A stretch of DNA of 64,000 bases from Deinococcus fonticola (GTDB lineage Bacteria > Deinococcota > Deinococci > Deinococcales > Deinococcaceae), in NCBI RefSeq assembly GCF_004634215.1, contig NZ_SMMH01000012.1, positions 51,437-115,436 on the forward strand, given 5' to 3'. A model generated the notes under the pieces. It worked only from the letters and a program-made list of their open reading frames with translations, did no database searches and had not been told where the DNA came from. The position numbers and the translations under genes are program-made. This document shows positions 30,092 through 38,966 of the stretch, one piece after another. Positions within the stretch are counted from its first letter, which is position 1. Every line of letters begins with the position of its first letter.

Positions 30092-31117
30092 TCAGCGGGT
30101 ACGGGTGACCTTACTCAGCAGCGGCGGCTGATCCGGATCAAGGCCCCGGTGCAGTGCCAGGTGCGCGGCGAACAGGTAAAAGGTCATGGCGCACGCCACC
30201 GGGTCGGTCAGCAGGTGGCCGGTCTGGGGCGTTTGCAGGGTGCTGTCCGTGGCCGGGCCGATGGTGCGCAGGTCGGCGCGTGACCCCACCAGGTCGGCAT
30301 ACGCGGCCTGCACGGCGGGCCACGCAGCGTCCGCCGAGGTGAAGCCCAGCAGCGGCAGGCCCTCCACCAGCAGGCGCTTGGGGCCGTGGCTGAACTCGGC
30401 GGCGCTGTACGCTTCGGCGTGTACGCCGCTGGTTTCCTTGAGCTTCAGGGCGGCCTCGTGCGCCACGCCGTAATTCAGGCCGCGCGCCAGCACGATCAGG
30501 TTTTCCGCAAAACGGTAACGCTCCGCCAGTTCGGCGGCGGCGCCCTCCAGTTCCAGCACGGCCGTCAGGCGAGCCGGCAGCTGCGCCAGGGCGGTGGTCA
30601 GCGCCGCGTCGCCGTGCAGGCCCGCGATGACCGGCAGCAGGGCCGTGAGGCTGGCCAGGAAACTTTTGGTGGCCGCCACCGCCCGCTCCTCGCCGCAGCG
30701 CAGCGGCAGGCTGAATTCTGCCGCGCGGGCGAGGTCGCTGTCCTCCACGTTGACCAGCGCGACCGTCAGGGCACCCTGCTCGCGGGCCACGCGCACGTTT
30801 TCCACCACGTCGGGGCTGGCCCCACTTTGCGACACTGCCAGCACCAGGGCGCCCGCCAGGTTCAGGCGCGTGCCGTACAGCGTCAGCACGCTGGGGCCGA
30901 GGCTGGCGACCGGCAGGCCCAGTTGCGTTTCCAGCGCGTACTTGATGACCGTGCAGGCATGGTCACTGCTGCCCCGTGCCACCGTCACGGCGTAAGCGGG
31001 CCGGCGCTCGCGCAGGGCCTGCACCAGGGCCGCCACCAGCGGCTCATTCTCGGTCAGTTGCCGCGCAATGACTTGCGGCGCTTCTCGCGTTTCCAGCAGC
31101 ATCAACGGATCGCTCAT
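30092..31117 (-). CDS. SIS-domain sugar-phosphate protein (glucosamine-6-phosphate deaminase/isomerase type)
   Basis: A 341-residue protein with two SIS domains (~35-165 and ~200-330). It resembles the isomerase half of glucosamine-fructose-6-phosphate aminotransferase, with AVTVARGSSDHACTV, VLAVSQSGASPDVVE and ALKLKETSGVHAEAY. It lacks the glutaminase domain. It is most likely a NagB-II-type deaminase converting glucosamine-6-phosphate to fructose-6-phosphate. nanE lies 71 bp upstream on the same strand. TACGGT 5 nt before the ATG and the lack of a ribosome site hint at leaderless expression. Confidence 0.85.
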   Translation of the reverse strand: MSDPLMLLETREAPQVIARQLTENEPLVAALVQALRERRPAYAVTVARGSSDHACTVIKYALETQLGLPVASLGPSVLTLYGTRLNLAGALVLAVSQSGASPDVVENVRVAREQGALTVALVNVEDSDLARAAEFSLPLRCGEERAVAATKSFLASLTALLPVIAGLHGDAALTTALAQLPARLTAVLELEGAAAELAERYRFAENLIVLARGLNYGVAHEAALKLKETSGVHAEAYSAAEFSHGPKRLLVEGLPLLGFTSADAAWPAVQAAYADLVGSRADLRTIGPATDSTLQTPQTGHLLTDPVACAMTFYLFAAHLALHRGLDPDQPPLLSKVTRTR

Positions 31118-31188
31118 GCCTTACCGTACCAGGTTGCCTTAATATGCCTGTTTAGCCCTTTATCCATCGACCACGCTTCACGCACCCC

Positions 31189-31860
31189 TCAGGACTGGCG
31201 GACAGCTTCCACGAACCAGCCGGTGACGACATCGGGGCGGGTGATGGCGCTGCCGACCACCACCGCATGAGCCCCGCTTTTCAGGGCCTGCGCCGCCTCG
31301 GCCGGCGTGTTCAGGCGCCCCTCGGCGATAAACGCCAGCCCGGCCCCGCGCAGCTCCTCCATCAGTGCCCAGTCGGGGGTGGACAGCGGCCGGCTGTACG
31401 GCGTGTACCCCGCCAGGGTGGTGCCCACGATGTCCGCGCCCAGGTCGTAAGCCTGCTGCGCTTCTTCCAGGGTACTAATGTCGGCCATCACCAGCGCCCC
31501 GGCGTCATGAATGGCCCTGAAGATGTCCGCCAGGGGTTCGGGTCGGGGCCGCCGGGTGGCGTCCAGGGCCACGATCTCACACCCCAGTTCAGCCAGCCGC
31601 ACGGCCTCGGTGCGGGTGGGGGTGATGTACACGTCGGTATCGTCGCGGTCTGTTTTCGTCAGGCCGATGAGGGGCAAGTCGGTGACGGCCCGCACGGCCT
31701 GCACGTCGTCGAAGCCCTGGATGCGCAACCCCGCTGCGCCGCCCTTGACGGCGGCCAGCGCCAGGCGGCTGATGATATAGGGGTCGCGCAGTGGGCTGTC
31801 CGGGTTCGCCTGGCACGACACCACCAGTTGCCCCTTCAAGCTCTTGAGCAGTGCGTTCAC
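31189..31860 (-). CDS. nanE: N-acetylmannosamine-6-phosphate 2-epimerase
   Basis: A 223-residue TIM-barrel protein of the NanE family. It has VSCQANPDSPLRDP at the N-terminus, LIGLTKTDRDDTDVYITPT centrally and FIAEGRLNTPAEAAQAL near the C-terminus with the phosphate-binding AHAVVVGSAITRP. It converts ManNAc-6-phosphate to GlcNAc-6-phosphate. It starts at GTG 31860 with GGAG upstream. With the SIS protein it makes a two-gene amino-sugar route; a GlcNAc-6-phosphate deacetylase was not seen. Confidence 0.92.
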   Translation of the reverse strand: MNALLKSLKGQLVVSCQANPDSPLRDPYIISRLALAAVKGGAAGLRIQGFDDVQAVRAVTDLPLIGLTKTDRDDTDVYITPTRTEAVRLAELGCEIVALDATRRPRPEPLADIFRAIHDAGALVMADISTLEEAQQAYDLGADIVGTTLAGYTPYSRPLSTPDWALMEELRGAGLAFIAEGRLNTPAEAAQALKSGAHAVVVGSAITRPDVVTGWFVEAVRQS

Positions 31861-32162
31861 GGCCGGCTCCAGACAGCGTGGCCTGGGCCTTGGGAGCAGG
31901 GTCGGAAACGGGCAGCGGCGCGGCGGCGCGGGGTCTGAATCATGCGGGGGCCTCCAGGCAGAGCTTACGGGAAAAGCTGGCTCCTGTGGCCGCAGGGGAC
32001 ACCGGGGCCGCCTTCCAGACGCTGGCCCTGACGCCAGGCTGAGGGGCCGCCGGGCTAAACTTCCTGGGTGATTGCCGCCGCGCCTTCCACCGTCCTGCCC
32101 GTTTCGCTGTGGGCCAGGGCCCTGGTGGCAGTGCCGGCCCGCCGGGCGGTGAACAGCCTACG

Positions 32163-33161
32163 GTGACCGGGCGCCGGCTCTTCCAGCGCAGGCGCACCTG
32201 GGCCGCCCTGCTGGGGGTGCTGGCCCTGCTGGCGGCGGTGTGGATCAACCTGCCCGTCATGTCCACCTTCAGCCGCAGCGACCGGCGCGTGTCGGGCCTG
32301 CCGCCGGCCCCCGCCTTTCGTCCGGGGCAGCGCGTGCTGCTGCTTTCGCCCCACCCGGACGACGAAACGCTGTGCTGCGGCGGCATGATTCAGCAGGCCG
32401 TGGCGGCGGGGGCGGGCGTGTACGTGGCCTGGCTGACCGCCGGGGACGGCTTCGAGTTCGATGCCGCGCTGACCGGGCGTACCCTGCACCCCGGCGCGCA
32501 GAACCTGCGTGAACTGGGCAACACCCGCGCCCGCGAGGCCCGCCGGGCGGTGGCGCTGCTGGGCGTGCCGGCCGCGCACACCTTTATGCTGGGGTATCCG
32601 GACGGCGCCCTGTTTCGCCTGTTCAGCGTGAATTACGTTCAGCCGTACACGTCGCCGCGCACCCGCAGCTCCGCCGTGTACGTCACCGGGGCCCTGACGC
32701 CGCAGGCCCCCTTCAGTGGGCAGGCCCTGGAGGCCGACCTGCGGCGCGTGCTGGACAGGGTGCAGCCGGATCTGGTGCTGGTGCCGGCCCCGCAGGACTT
32801 TCACCCGGACCACCACACCCTGACCTACCTGGCGCTGCGTCTGATGGCGGATCGCGGCCAGGAAGACCGGTTGCGGTTCTGGGTGGTGCACGGCGGCCTG
32901 GAGTGGCCGGTGCCCAAGGGCCGGCACCCCGAGTTGCCCCTGACGGTGCCGCCCCGCGCCCGCGCCCTGCCGTGGCAGCGGGTCGACCTGACGGCGCAGC
33001 AGCAGGCGCGCAAGGTGCAGGCCATCGACACCTACCGCAGCCAGACCCGGATCATGGGGCGCTTCCTGCGCGCCTTCGACCGCCGTAACGAACTGCTCAG
33101 TCCGGCGGCGCTGCCTCCTCTTTCTGCCCCGGCGTCGCCGTCTCCTGCCCTGGCCCACTGA
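32163..33161 (+). CDS. PIG-L family N-deacetylase, membrane-anchored
   Basis: A 332-residue protein with an N-terminal membrane helix (~11-30) and the zinc-binding motif SPHPDDETLCCGG, plus the downstream FHPDHHTLTYLAL. The family removes acetyl groups from GlcNAc-containing substrates (MshB/BshB-like). GTG 32163 is taken as start because it overlaps the stop of a short upstream frame; an alternative begins at 32109. The last 65 bp overlap the convergent GNAT gene. Its anchor suggests a cell-surface or lipid-linked substrate. Confidence 0.82.
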   Translation: MTGRRLFQRRRTWAALLGVLALLAAVWINLPVMSTFSRSDRRVSGLPPAPAFRPGQRVLLLSPHPDDETLCCGGMIQQAVAAGAGVYVAWLTAGDGFEFDAALTGRTLHPGAQNLRELGNTRAREARRAVALLGVPAAHTFMLGYPDGALFRLFSVNYVQPYTSPRTRSSAVYVTGALTPQAPFSGQALEADLRRVLDRVQPDLVLVPAPQDFHPDHHTLTYLALRLMADRGQEDRLRFWVVHGGLEWPVPKGRHPELPLTVPPRARALPWQRVDLTAQQQARKVQAIDTYRSQTRIMGRFLRAFDRRNELLSPAALPPLSAPASPSPALAH

Positions 33162-33771
33162 GGCGCCGGCCCATAATCACGTGCCGGGCCGGGTGGCCCA
33201 GCCAGGGCGTCCACAGCGGCGTGACCTGCTCGGCCAGCCGCACGAAGCCCAGTTTGCGGTACAGGCCCAGCGCCGCCTGGTTCTCGGTGGTGGTGGACAG
33301 TTGCACCCCAGGAACGCCCAGTGAACGCAGGGCCGCCAGGTGAGAGCGCAGCAGCCCCTCGCCCAGGTGCAGGCCCCGGGCCTGGGGCAACAGGTTGATG
33401 TGCAGGTGCGCCGGGTACGTCCGCCAGTCGGCGTGGGGCGTGGGAAACAGCAGCGCCCGCAGCAAGTAGGGCACGGCCCCCAATGCCCGGCGGTAGCGCG
33501 GCCAGTGGGGCAGCACCCCTTCCAGCAAATCGGCCTGCAACGCCAGCCGGTACAGGCCGGGGTCGGGCGATCCCAGCACGTAGCCGCGCACCACGCCGTC
33601 CACCTCGGCCACGAAGTTTCCGGCACCGCCCCGGAAGTACGGCCCCACCCACAGGTCAGCAAACAGCGCCTCGTCCGGAAAGTAAGGGGCCGCGCTGTGC
33701 CCAAAAAACCCGGTCTCAAAGGCGATCTGCCCCACTGCGGCAGCGTCGTCGGGACGCAGAGGACGGATCAT
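33097..33771 (-). CDS. GNAT-family acetyltransferase
   Basis: A 224-residue N-acetyltransferase. MIRPLRPDDAAAVGQIA is the usual family start, the acetyl-CoA loop is represented by LPQARGLHLGEGLL and the C-terminal signature by ENQAALGLYRKLGFVRL. It resembles GNATs found beside glycoside and amino-sugar genes; the substrate is unknown. GAGG precedes the ATG. The gene converges on, and overlaps, the PIG-L deacetylase. Confidence 0.85.
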   Translation of the reverse strand: MIRPLRPDDAAAVGQIAFETGFFGHSAAPYFPDEALFADLWVGPYFRGGAGNFVAEVDGVVRGYVLGSPDPGLYRLALQADLLEGVLPHWPRYRRALGAVPYLLRALLFPTPHADWRTYPAHLHINLLPQARGLHLGEGLLRSHLAALRSLGVPGVQLSTTTENQAALGLYRKLGFVRLAEQVTPLWTPWLGHPARHVIMGRRLSGPGQETATPGQKEEAAPPD

Positions 33772-33828
33772 TTCAGCCTCCCAGTGATGAAGCCGCCGAG
33801 CGAGCTGAGTGAAGTGAGCAGGCTGAAA
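33771..33828. repeat. Palindromic intergenic element (copy A)
   Basis: TTTCAGCCT (33771-33779) and AGGCTGAAA (33820-33828) form the outer arms. Inside is CCGAGCGAGCTGAGTGAA, which resembles CCGAGCGAAGCGAGTGAA on the minus strand at 50288-50306. It is a possible dispersed repeat family. Confidence 0.4.
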
Positions 33829-34006
33829 AAGTGTCCCGGACTTGAAGTGATCGAGCGGGGAAGACTCCCGTCTGTTGCGTACTGAAATCGGAGGCTTCTC
33901 GGGGGCGCGGCGCTCACTTCTGAAGTGTAGAGGGTGGGGTCACGCGGATACTTTGTGCGTCTAGCGGCCAGCGGCCTTCAGGGGTCAGTCTTCCTTGAAG
34001 CGGCCC

Positions 34007-34432
34007 TTAACCCATCACCTGGTACGGTTTGCGCACCTCGCGCCAGAAGGCCAGGAACGTGTCGATCTGTTCCATGAAGGCACTGAAGTCCGGGGCTTTA
34101 ACCAGGTAGGAGTTGGCGTGCAGGCTGTACGCCTGTTCCACGTCCCTGGGGTCGTTGGAGTTGCTGAGCACCACCACCGGAATAAGGTGCAGGCGCGGGT
34201 CGTTTTTCAGCAGGCGGATAACGTCCAGGCCGGTCATGCCGGGCATGTTCAGGTCGGTGACGATCACGTCCGGCAGCGGATGGGCGGGGTCTTGCAGGTG
34301 GGCCAGGGCCTCCGGGCCGCTGCTGCACGTCACCAGGTTCACGGTCTGCGCGTGGGCCTCGAAGGCTTCCTGCGCCAGCAGCAGTTCGGTGGGGTCGTCG
34401 TCCACCAGCAGGACAGACAGTTGAAGCGCCAT
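34007..34432 (-). CDS. Stand-alone response regulator (Rcp1/CheY-like receiver)
   Basis: A 141-residue single receiver domain with VDDDPTE, phospho-acceptor Asp60 in VTDLNMPGMTG, LSNSNDP and YLVKAPDF. There is no output domain. It resembles receivers that partner bacteriophytochromes and hybrid kinases; no partner lies next to it. The true start is ATG 34432, where minus-strand TATGCT stands exactly 7 nt upstream. An ATG 12 nt earlier falls within that promoter box and is rejected. Confidence 0.9.
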   Translation of the reverse strand: MALQLSVLLVDDDPTELLLAQEAFEAHAQTVNLVTCSSGPEALAHLQDPAHPLPDVIVTDLNMPGMTGLDVIRLLKNDPRLHLIPVVVLSNSNDPRDVEQAYSLHANSYLVKAPDFSAFMEQIDTFLAFWREVRKPYQVMG

Positions 34433-34439
34433 ACCCAAA

Positions 34440-34445
34440 AGCATA
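34440..34445 (-). promoter_or_regulatory. -10 box (TATGCT) for leaderless response-regulator mRNA
   Basis: Minus-strand TATGCT ends 7 nt before ATG 34432, with no ribosome site between. Confidence 0.65.
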
Positions 34446-34683
34446 CCCAGTTCAGGCGGTGCGGCAAACCATAAATCTTCAGCCCTGGCCGGTCGCCCGC
34501 TGGAATAAGCCGGTGTGGATTTCCCTTTTGTTCATGGTGGGCGGGCGCGGCCTGCACAGAAAGGGGGGTGCCGGGAAAATAGAGCAGGGTACAGGCCACT
34601 ACCGGCCTCCAGCGGCGTTATTCCGAGTTAACCGCTCTGCTTTCTGCATTGAGTTTTGTGCCCGGGAAGCCTAGACTGATGCA

Positions 34684-34702
34684 GTTATTAGGAATCATTC
34701 TC
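34684..34702 (+). promoter_or_regulatory. Fur/PerR-like box upstream of the metal ATPase
   Basis: The 19 bp from 34684 (right half AATCATTCTC) match about 13 of 19 positions of the classical Fur consensus and lie 27-45 bp upstream of ATG 34729. It is a weak but suitably placed match. Confidence 0.4.
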
Positions 34703-34728
34703 GATAAGCCACTGGAGTGAAAGTAAAC

Positions 34729-36669
34729 ATGACCACCACCCTTCCCACCCACCCACCGGCCCGCGTCGCCCCGCGCTTCGTCCTCACGCGCGAACTGAAA
34801 AGCGCCATCCTGCTCACCGCCCTCACCCTGCTCGGCCTGCTGCTCGGCCTGGCCGGCCAGTACCTGCTTCAGAACGAGTACGTCAGGTGGGGCGGCTACC
34901 TGATGGCCTACCTGGCGGGCGGCATCCCCGCCGGGCGTGAGGCCCTGCACAGCCTTTTCGTGGAACGCAAACTGGACGTCGACCTCCTGATGGTGCTGGC
35001 GGCCCTGGGCGCGGCCAGCATCGGCCAGGCCGCCGACGGCGCCATCCTGCTGTTCCTCTTCAGCCTCAGCAACACCTTGCAGGACTGGGCCATGGGGCGC
35101 ACCAAGAACGCCATCCAGGCGCTGATGGACCTCAATCCCGAAGGGGCGACCGTGCGGCGGGAGGGCCCCGATGGAAAAAGTGTCGAGAAGTGGTGCGAAC
35201 TGGGCGACATCCGCATCGGCGACATCCTGGTCGTGAAACCCGGCGAGCGCATCGCCGCCGACGCCCGCGTGGTGAAAGGCACCACCAGCGTCGACGAGAG
35301 CCCCATCACCGGCGAAAGTGTTCCCATCGACAAGACCACGGGTTCGGAACTGGCCTCCGGCACCGTGAACCTGAACGGCAGCGTGGAGGCCGAAGTGACC
35401 CGCCCTGCCGGCGAGAGCACCCTGGCCCGCCTGGTCGGGCTGATGGAAGAGGCCCAGACGCAGAAAAGCAAGACCGAGCACATCACCGAGAAATATGAAA
35501 GCCCTTACGCCATGATCGTGCTGCTGTGCGTGCCGCTGGTGTACGCGCTGCTCAGGTACGGGTTCAGGCTGGACGTCGATGCCTCGTGGTACCGGGCCAT
35601 GACCTTCATGGTGGTCGCCAGCCCGTGCGCCGTGGTGATCAGCACGCCCGCCGTGATGCTCTCGGCCATGGCCGCCGCCGCCCGCGCCGGGGTGCTGTTC
35701 AAGAGCAGCGCCGCGCTGGACACGCTGGCCGGCGTGAACACCGTGGCCTTCGACAAGACCGGCACCCTGACCCAGGCCAGGATGACCCTGACACACACCG
35801 TCGCCGACGACCCCCGCGCCGCCCTGGCCCTGGCCGCCGGACTGGAGCTGCACAGCGAGCACCCGATTGCCCAGGCCATCGTGCAGGCCGCGCAGGAACA
35901 GCAGGTAACGCCCGTGACCGTGCATGAGGCGCAGGCCATTCCCGGCCACGGCATCGAAGCGCGGCTGCCCGGCGACGGTCTCAGCCAGTTGGCCTGGGCC
36001 GGCAACCTGCGCCTGGCGCAGCGTGCGGGGGCGCAGCTCACCCCCGAACAGGAAGTGGCCCTCAACCAGCTGAGCCGTGAAGGCAGCAGCACCGTGATTG
36101 TCGGGGCCGGCTCCAGAGTGCTGGGCATCATGGGCGTGGCTGACGCCCTGCGCCCCCACATCCGCGAGGCGCTGAACACCTTGCAAGGCAGCGGCGTGGC
36201 CCACCGCGTGATGCTGACCGGCGACAAGCAGGAAGTGGCCCACACCGTGGCGCATGAGGTCGGCCTGACCGAGTACCGCGCCGAACTGCTGCCCGAAGAC
36301 AAGCTGCGGATCATCGGCGAGCTGCCCGGCCCAGTGGCGATGGTGGGCGACGGCGTGAACGACGCCCCGGCGCTGGCCCGCGCCGACCTGGGCGTGGCAG
36401 TGGCCAGCGGCACCGACGTCGCCATCGAAAGTGCCGACGTGGTGCTGATGCAAAACGACCTGGGCAAACTGGGCGGCGCCGTGAAGCTCGCCAGGGAAGC
36501 GCGGCGCACCGTGCTGATCAACCTGGCTTTCGCCTTCAGCGTGATCGCCGTGGTGGCTCCACTGGCCGTTATGGGCAAAGTGCCGTTGCCGCTGGGGGTC
36601 ATCGCCCACGAGGGTGGCACGGTCTTCGTGGTCTTCATGGGCCTGCGGCTCCTGACCCGTCGCCTCTGA
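34729..36669 (+). CDS. P1B-4-type heavy-metal-exporting ATPase
   Basis: A 646-residue P1B ATPase. It has no N-terminal metal-binding domain, TGES in the actuator domain, Ser298-Pro-Cys300 in the transport helix, the phosphorylated Asp342 in DKTGT, the HP locus SEHPIAQAI, GDGVNDAPAL and His627-Glu-Gly-Gly-Thr in the last helices. SPC plus HEGGT is the subgroup P1B-4 signature, known for Co2+/Fe2+/Zn2+ export. GGAG precedes ATG 34729. A Fur-like box upstream suggests iron or peroxide control. The gene ends at a long hairpin terminator. Confidence 0.92.
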   Translation: MTTTLPTHPPARVAPRFVLTRELKSAILLTALTLLGLLLGLAGQYLLQNEYVRWGGYLMAYLAGGIPAGREALHSLFVERKLDVDLLMVLAALGAASIGQAADGAILLFLFSLSNTLQDWAMGRTKNAIQALMDLNPEGATVRREGPDGKSVEKWCELGDIRIGDILVVKPGERIAADARVVKGTTSVDESPITGESVPIDKTTGSELASGTVNLNGSVEAEVTRPAGESTLARLVGLMEEAQTQKSKTEHITEKYESPYAMIVLLCVPLVYALLRYGFRLDVDASWYRAMTFMVVASPCAVVISTPAVMLSAMAAAARAGVLFKSSAALDTLAGVNTVAFDKTGTLTQARMTLTHTVADDPRAALALAAGLELHSEHPIAQAIVQAAQEQQVTPVTVHEAQAIPGHGIEARLPGDGLSQLAWAGNLRLAQRAGAQLTPEQEVALNQLSREGSSTVIVGAGSRVLGIMGVADALRPHIREALNTLQGSGVAHRVMLTGDKQEVAHTVAHEVGLTEYRAELLPEDKLRIIGELPGPVAMVGDGVNDAPALARADLGVAVASGTDVAIESADVVLMQNDLGKLGGAVKLAREARRTVLINLAFAFSVIAVVAPLAVMGKVPLPLGVIAHEGGTVFVVFMGLRLLTRRL

Positions 36670-36681
36670 AACTAAAAGCCG

Positions 36682-36723
36682 AGCACCTCCGGGCCAATTG
36701 CATTCTGGCGGCCCGGAGGTGCT
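36682..36723. terminator. Bidirectional hairpin terminator between convergent genes
   Basis: AGCACCTCCGGGCC and GGCCCGGAGGTGCT form a perfect 14-bp stem with a 14-nt loop, between the ATPase stop (36669) and the end of the convergent gene (36726). T-runs are short. Confidence 0.75.
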
Positions 36724-36725
36724 GT

Positions 36726-37469
36726 TTATGGACTGGTCGGAACAGGTGGAATGTCTTGCGTGTTTATCGATTCTGTGGTGTCAGGGGCGGCAATTTCCGG
36801 CGGAGCGGCGGGTTCTGCGGGAACAGGAACCGGGGATTCCGTGCTGGCGGGTGCTTCCGGCGGCTGCGCGGGCGTTGGTTGTAGGGGAGCCGGCTGTTCG
36901 GGAACCTGGGGTACGCCTGGTCGCGGCGATTCCTGCTGGGTCGGTGCGGGAGCTGCTTCCTGCTGGGCGGCCTGGGCCGCTGCTCTGGCCTGTTCCTCCT
37001 GGCGGCGCCGTGCCGCCTCGGCCGCCAGCCTGGCCGCTTCCTCCTGCCGGCGTTTTTCCGCCTCGGCTCTGGCCCTGGCGCGTTCGGCCTCGGCGCGGGC
37101 GCGGGCGGCGGCCCAGGCGGCCTGGCGTTCCTGCTCGATTTTGTCCCAGTCGGTTACCTGTGAATTGACCTTCGCGTTCTCCACCATGCCCGCCGGGGGA
37201 GCCGCGACCTTGCCGGTGTCCTGGGTGGGCAGGCGGGTGGTGGGGGGCGGCACGGTGCCCGGCGCACGCTGAATCGGTTTGACCGGTTTGGCCACCTGCG
37301 GTTTCTGGGTGGGCCGCGAGGACTGCCACACGGCCGCGCCGCCCAGCACCGCCAGGGTCAGCAGAACCAGGGCCAGCAGAACCAGGGCCAGCAGCCAGGG
37401 CGTACGCCGGGCCGCCACTCGCGGCGCCACGCTGACCGTTTCCTGTTGCTGTTTCTCGCCTTGCTTCAT
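36726..37469 (-). CDS. TolA/TonB-like membrane-anchored coiled-coil protein
   Basis: A 247-residue protein. It has a short basic cytoplasmic N-terminus, one transmembrane helix at ~24-47 (LLALVLLALVLLTLAVLG), a Pro/Lys linker, an Ala/Glu/Arg-rich coiled coil (~105-175) and a long Pro/Ala/Glu-rich tail. The layout is like TolA or TonB without a recognisable C-terminal receptor domain. AGGGTGG precedes the ATG, and minus-strand TATGAT 20 nt before the ATG is a possible -10. Function is unknown; it may span the periplasm. Confidence 0.72.
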   Translation of the reverse strand: MKQGEKQQQETVSVAPRVAARRTPWLLALVLLALVLLTLAVLGGAAVWQSSRPTQKPQVAKPVKPIQRAPGTVPPPTTRLPTQDTGKVAAPPAGMVENAKVNSQVTDWDKIEQERQAAWAAARARAEAERARARAEAEKRRQEEAARLAAEAARRRQEEQARAAAQAAQQEAAPAPTQQESPRPGVPQVPEQPAPLQPTPAQPPEAPASTESPVPVPAEPAAPPEIAAPDTTESINTQDIPPVPTSP

Positions 37470-38097
37470 GAACCCACCCTGTCCGGGACATCATAGGCGG
37501 TGTTCTCCAGGTGCAAGTGAAATGAACTTCACCGCGCGTTTCTGGCCCGAGCCCGGTGGGCTGGAAGGCGGAGCTTACGGCCCCTGTTGCGGCTTCCGGT
37601 GAAGCGTTTGCCGAGCCAGCGCCCCAGGCGGGCCAGCTTCCCGGCCTGACGGGCGTAGGTGCAAATGGGACGTCCTTCGGCATGCAGGGTTTCTGGGGGC
37701 CAACAGAGCGGCACGGCACGCAGAACAACCTCACTTTCAAGCCCAGGGTGTCGCCCGCGGGTTACCTGAACGTTTCCCTGACCCTCTGCGTCGACCCTCT
37801 GCGTCAGAGCGACCAGGAGAACAGACCGGCTTATCAGCTGAAGGTCAGGTCATAGGCTCCCGAATGTGAAGTTTGGCGCTTGCCGCAACCGGCCTGAAGC
37901 CTGGCATTTGCCGTGCAGGTCGCATTTTAAAGGCAGCCCAGCACTCCGGGCATGTAAGACTTTTGTCGGAGGCCCTCCCTACCCTGAGAGTGTGAATAGT
38001 CGATGAATGGCGTTTGGGTTGACCGACTGTCGGCCCCCGCATGCTCCCGTACCGGGCATCGTCACCCCCCCACTCCATCGCAAAAAGAGGACACATC
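37470..38097. other. Intergenic region before the chemosensory operon
   Basis: About 630 bp. A plus-strand frame at 37556-37855 (99 codons) ends in a beta-rich stretch (LTFKPRVSPAGYLNVSL...) that could be the remnant C-terminus of an exported protein, but it has no ribosome site or recognised family. The rest carries the promoter region of the operon; no clear -35/-10 pair was found. Confidence 0.35.
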
Positions 38098-38457
38098 ATG
38101 GCCAAGATTCTGATTATCGACGACTCTCCCGCTGACATCCGCTTCATGACCGAGGCCCTGCGCTCCACCGGCCACGCCGTGGTCAGCATCACCGAATCGA
38201 GCAAGGCCGAGGCCACCATGGAAGCCGAGCGCCCGGACTTGACCCTGCTCGACGTCGTGATGCCCGAGCGCAACGGTTACGAAACCCTGCGCGCCCTCAA
38301 GAAACTGCCTGCCTACGCCAGCACCAAGGTCGTGTTCGTCAGCTCCAAGGGCTCGGACACCGACGTGAAGTGGGGCCTGCGCCAGGGAGCCGTGGATTAC
38401 CTGGTCAAGCCCTACACCCCCGAGCAGGTCGTGACGCTCGTCAGCCGCCACATTTAA
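38098..38457 (+). CDS. CheY-like response regulator (PilH/PixH type)
   Basis: A 119-residue receiver with IIDDSPAD, phospho-acceptor Asp52 in LLDVVMPERNG and YLVKPYTPEQ. AGAGGA stands before ATG 38098. It is the first gene of the chemosensory operon, two bases before the CheW gene. It is probably an output or phosphate-sink regulator for the CheA at 43796-46606. Confidence 0.93.
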   Translation: MAKILIIDDSPADIRFMTEALRSTGHAVVSITESSKAEATMEAERPDLTLLDVVMPERNGYETLRALKKLPAYASTKVVFVSSKGSDTDVKWGLRQGAVDYLVKPYTPEQVVTLVSRHI

Positions 38458-38459
38458 CC

Positions 38460-38900
38460 ATGACTGACACCGCCACCTTCCTGCTGCTGCGCCGCGCCGG
38501 ACACACCCTGGCGCTGCCCGCCGCCCTGACCCGCCAGGCCCTGCCGCTGGAGGCGCTGACCCCGCTGCCCGCCGCCTCGGGCGTGCTGCGCGGCCTGATG
38601 CCCGCCGCCGGCCGCGCCGTGCCGGTCTTGCACCTGGAGCAGTTCCTGGCCCTGGACACCGGCGCGGCGGCCCAGGAAGCCCCGCTGGTGCTGCTGATCG
38701 AATCCGGTGAGGAGGTGCTGGGTCTGCCCGTCGACGAGGTGATCGGCTTTGTCAACGATGACCGCCCGACCTTCAGCGGCAACGCCCTGCTGACCGAGGA
38801 GCGGGTGCTGGGCGGCTACGTGGGGGGCGGGCACAAGGGCCGTTACCTGAATGCCCCGCAACTGTTCACCGAAGTGTCCAACCAGCTGGGTGCCATCTGA
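38460..38900 (+). CDS. cheW: CheW-like coupling protein
   Basis: A 146-residue CheW domain (FLLLRRAGHTLALPAALTRQ at the start, VLLIESGEEVLGLPVDEVIGF centrally). It couples the two receptors downstream to the CheA kinase. ATG 38460 lies 2 bp after the CheY stop. The C-terminal part KGRYLNAPQLFTEV fits PilI/PixI-type CheW proteins. Confidence 0.9.
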   Translation: MTDTATFLLLRRAGHTLALPAALTRQALPLEALTPLPAASGVLRGLMPAAGRAVPVLHLEQFLALDTGAAAQEAPLVLLIESGEEVLGLPVDEVIGFVNDDRPTFSGNALLTEERVLGGYVGGGHKGRYLNAPQLFTEVSNQLGAI

Positions 38901-38966
38901 ATTCACGCCCAGGCGCGTGACCTGAGCGCCCGCGCTGGCCCACGGCCCCGCCAAGGAGTTAACCGC

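Noticed and set aside
34618..36609. 663-codon minus-strand frame
   Set aside because: Antisense to the P1B ATPase.
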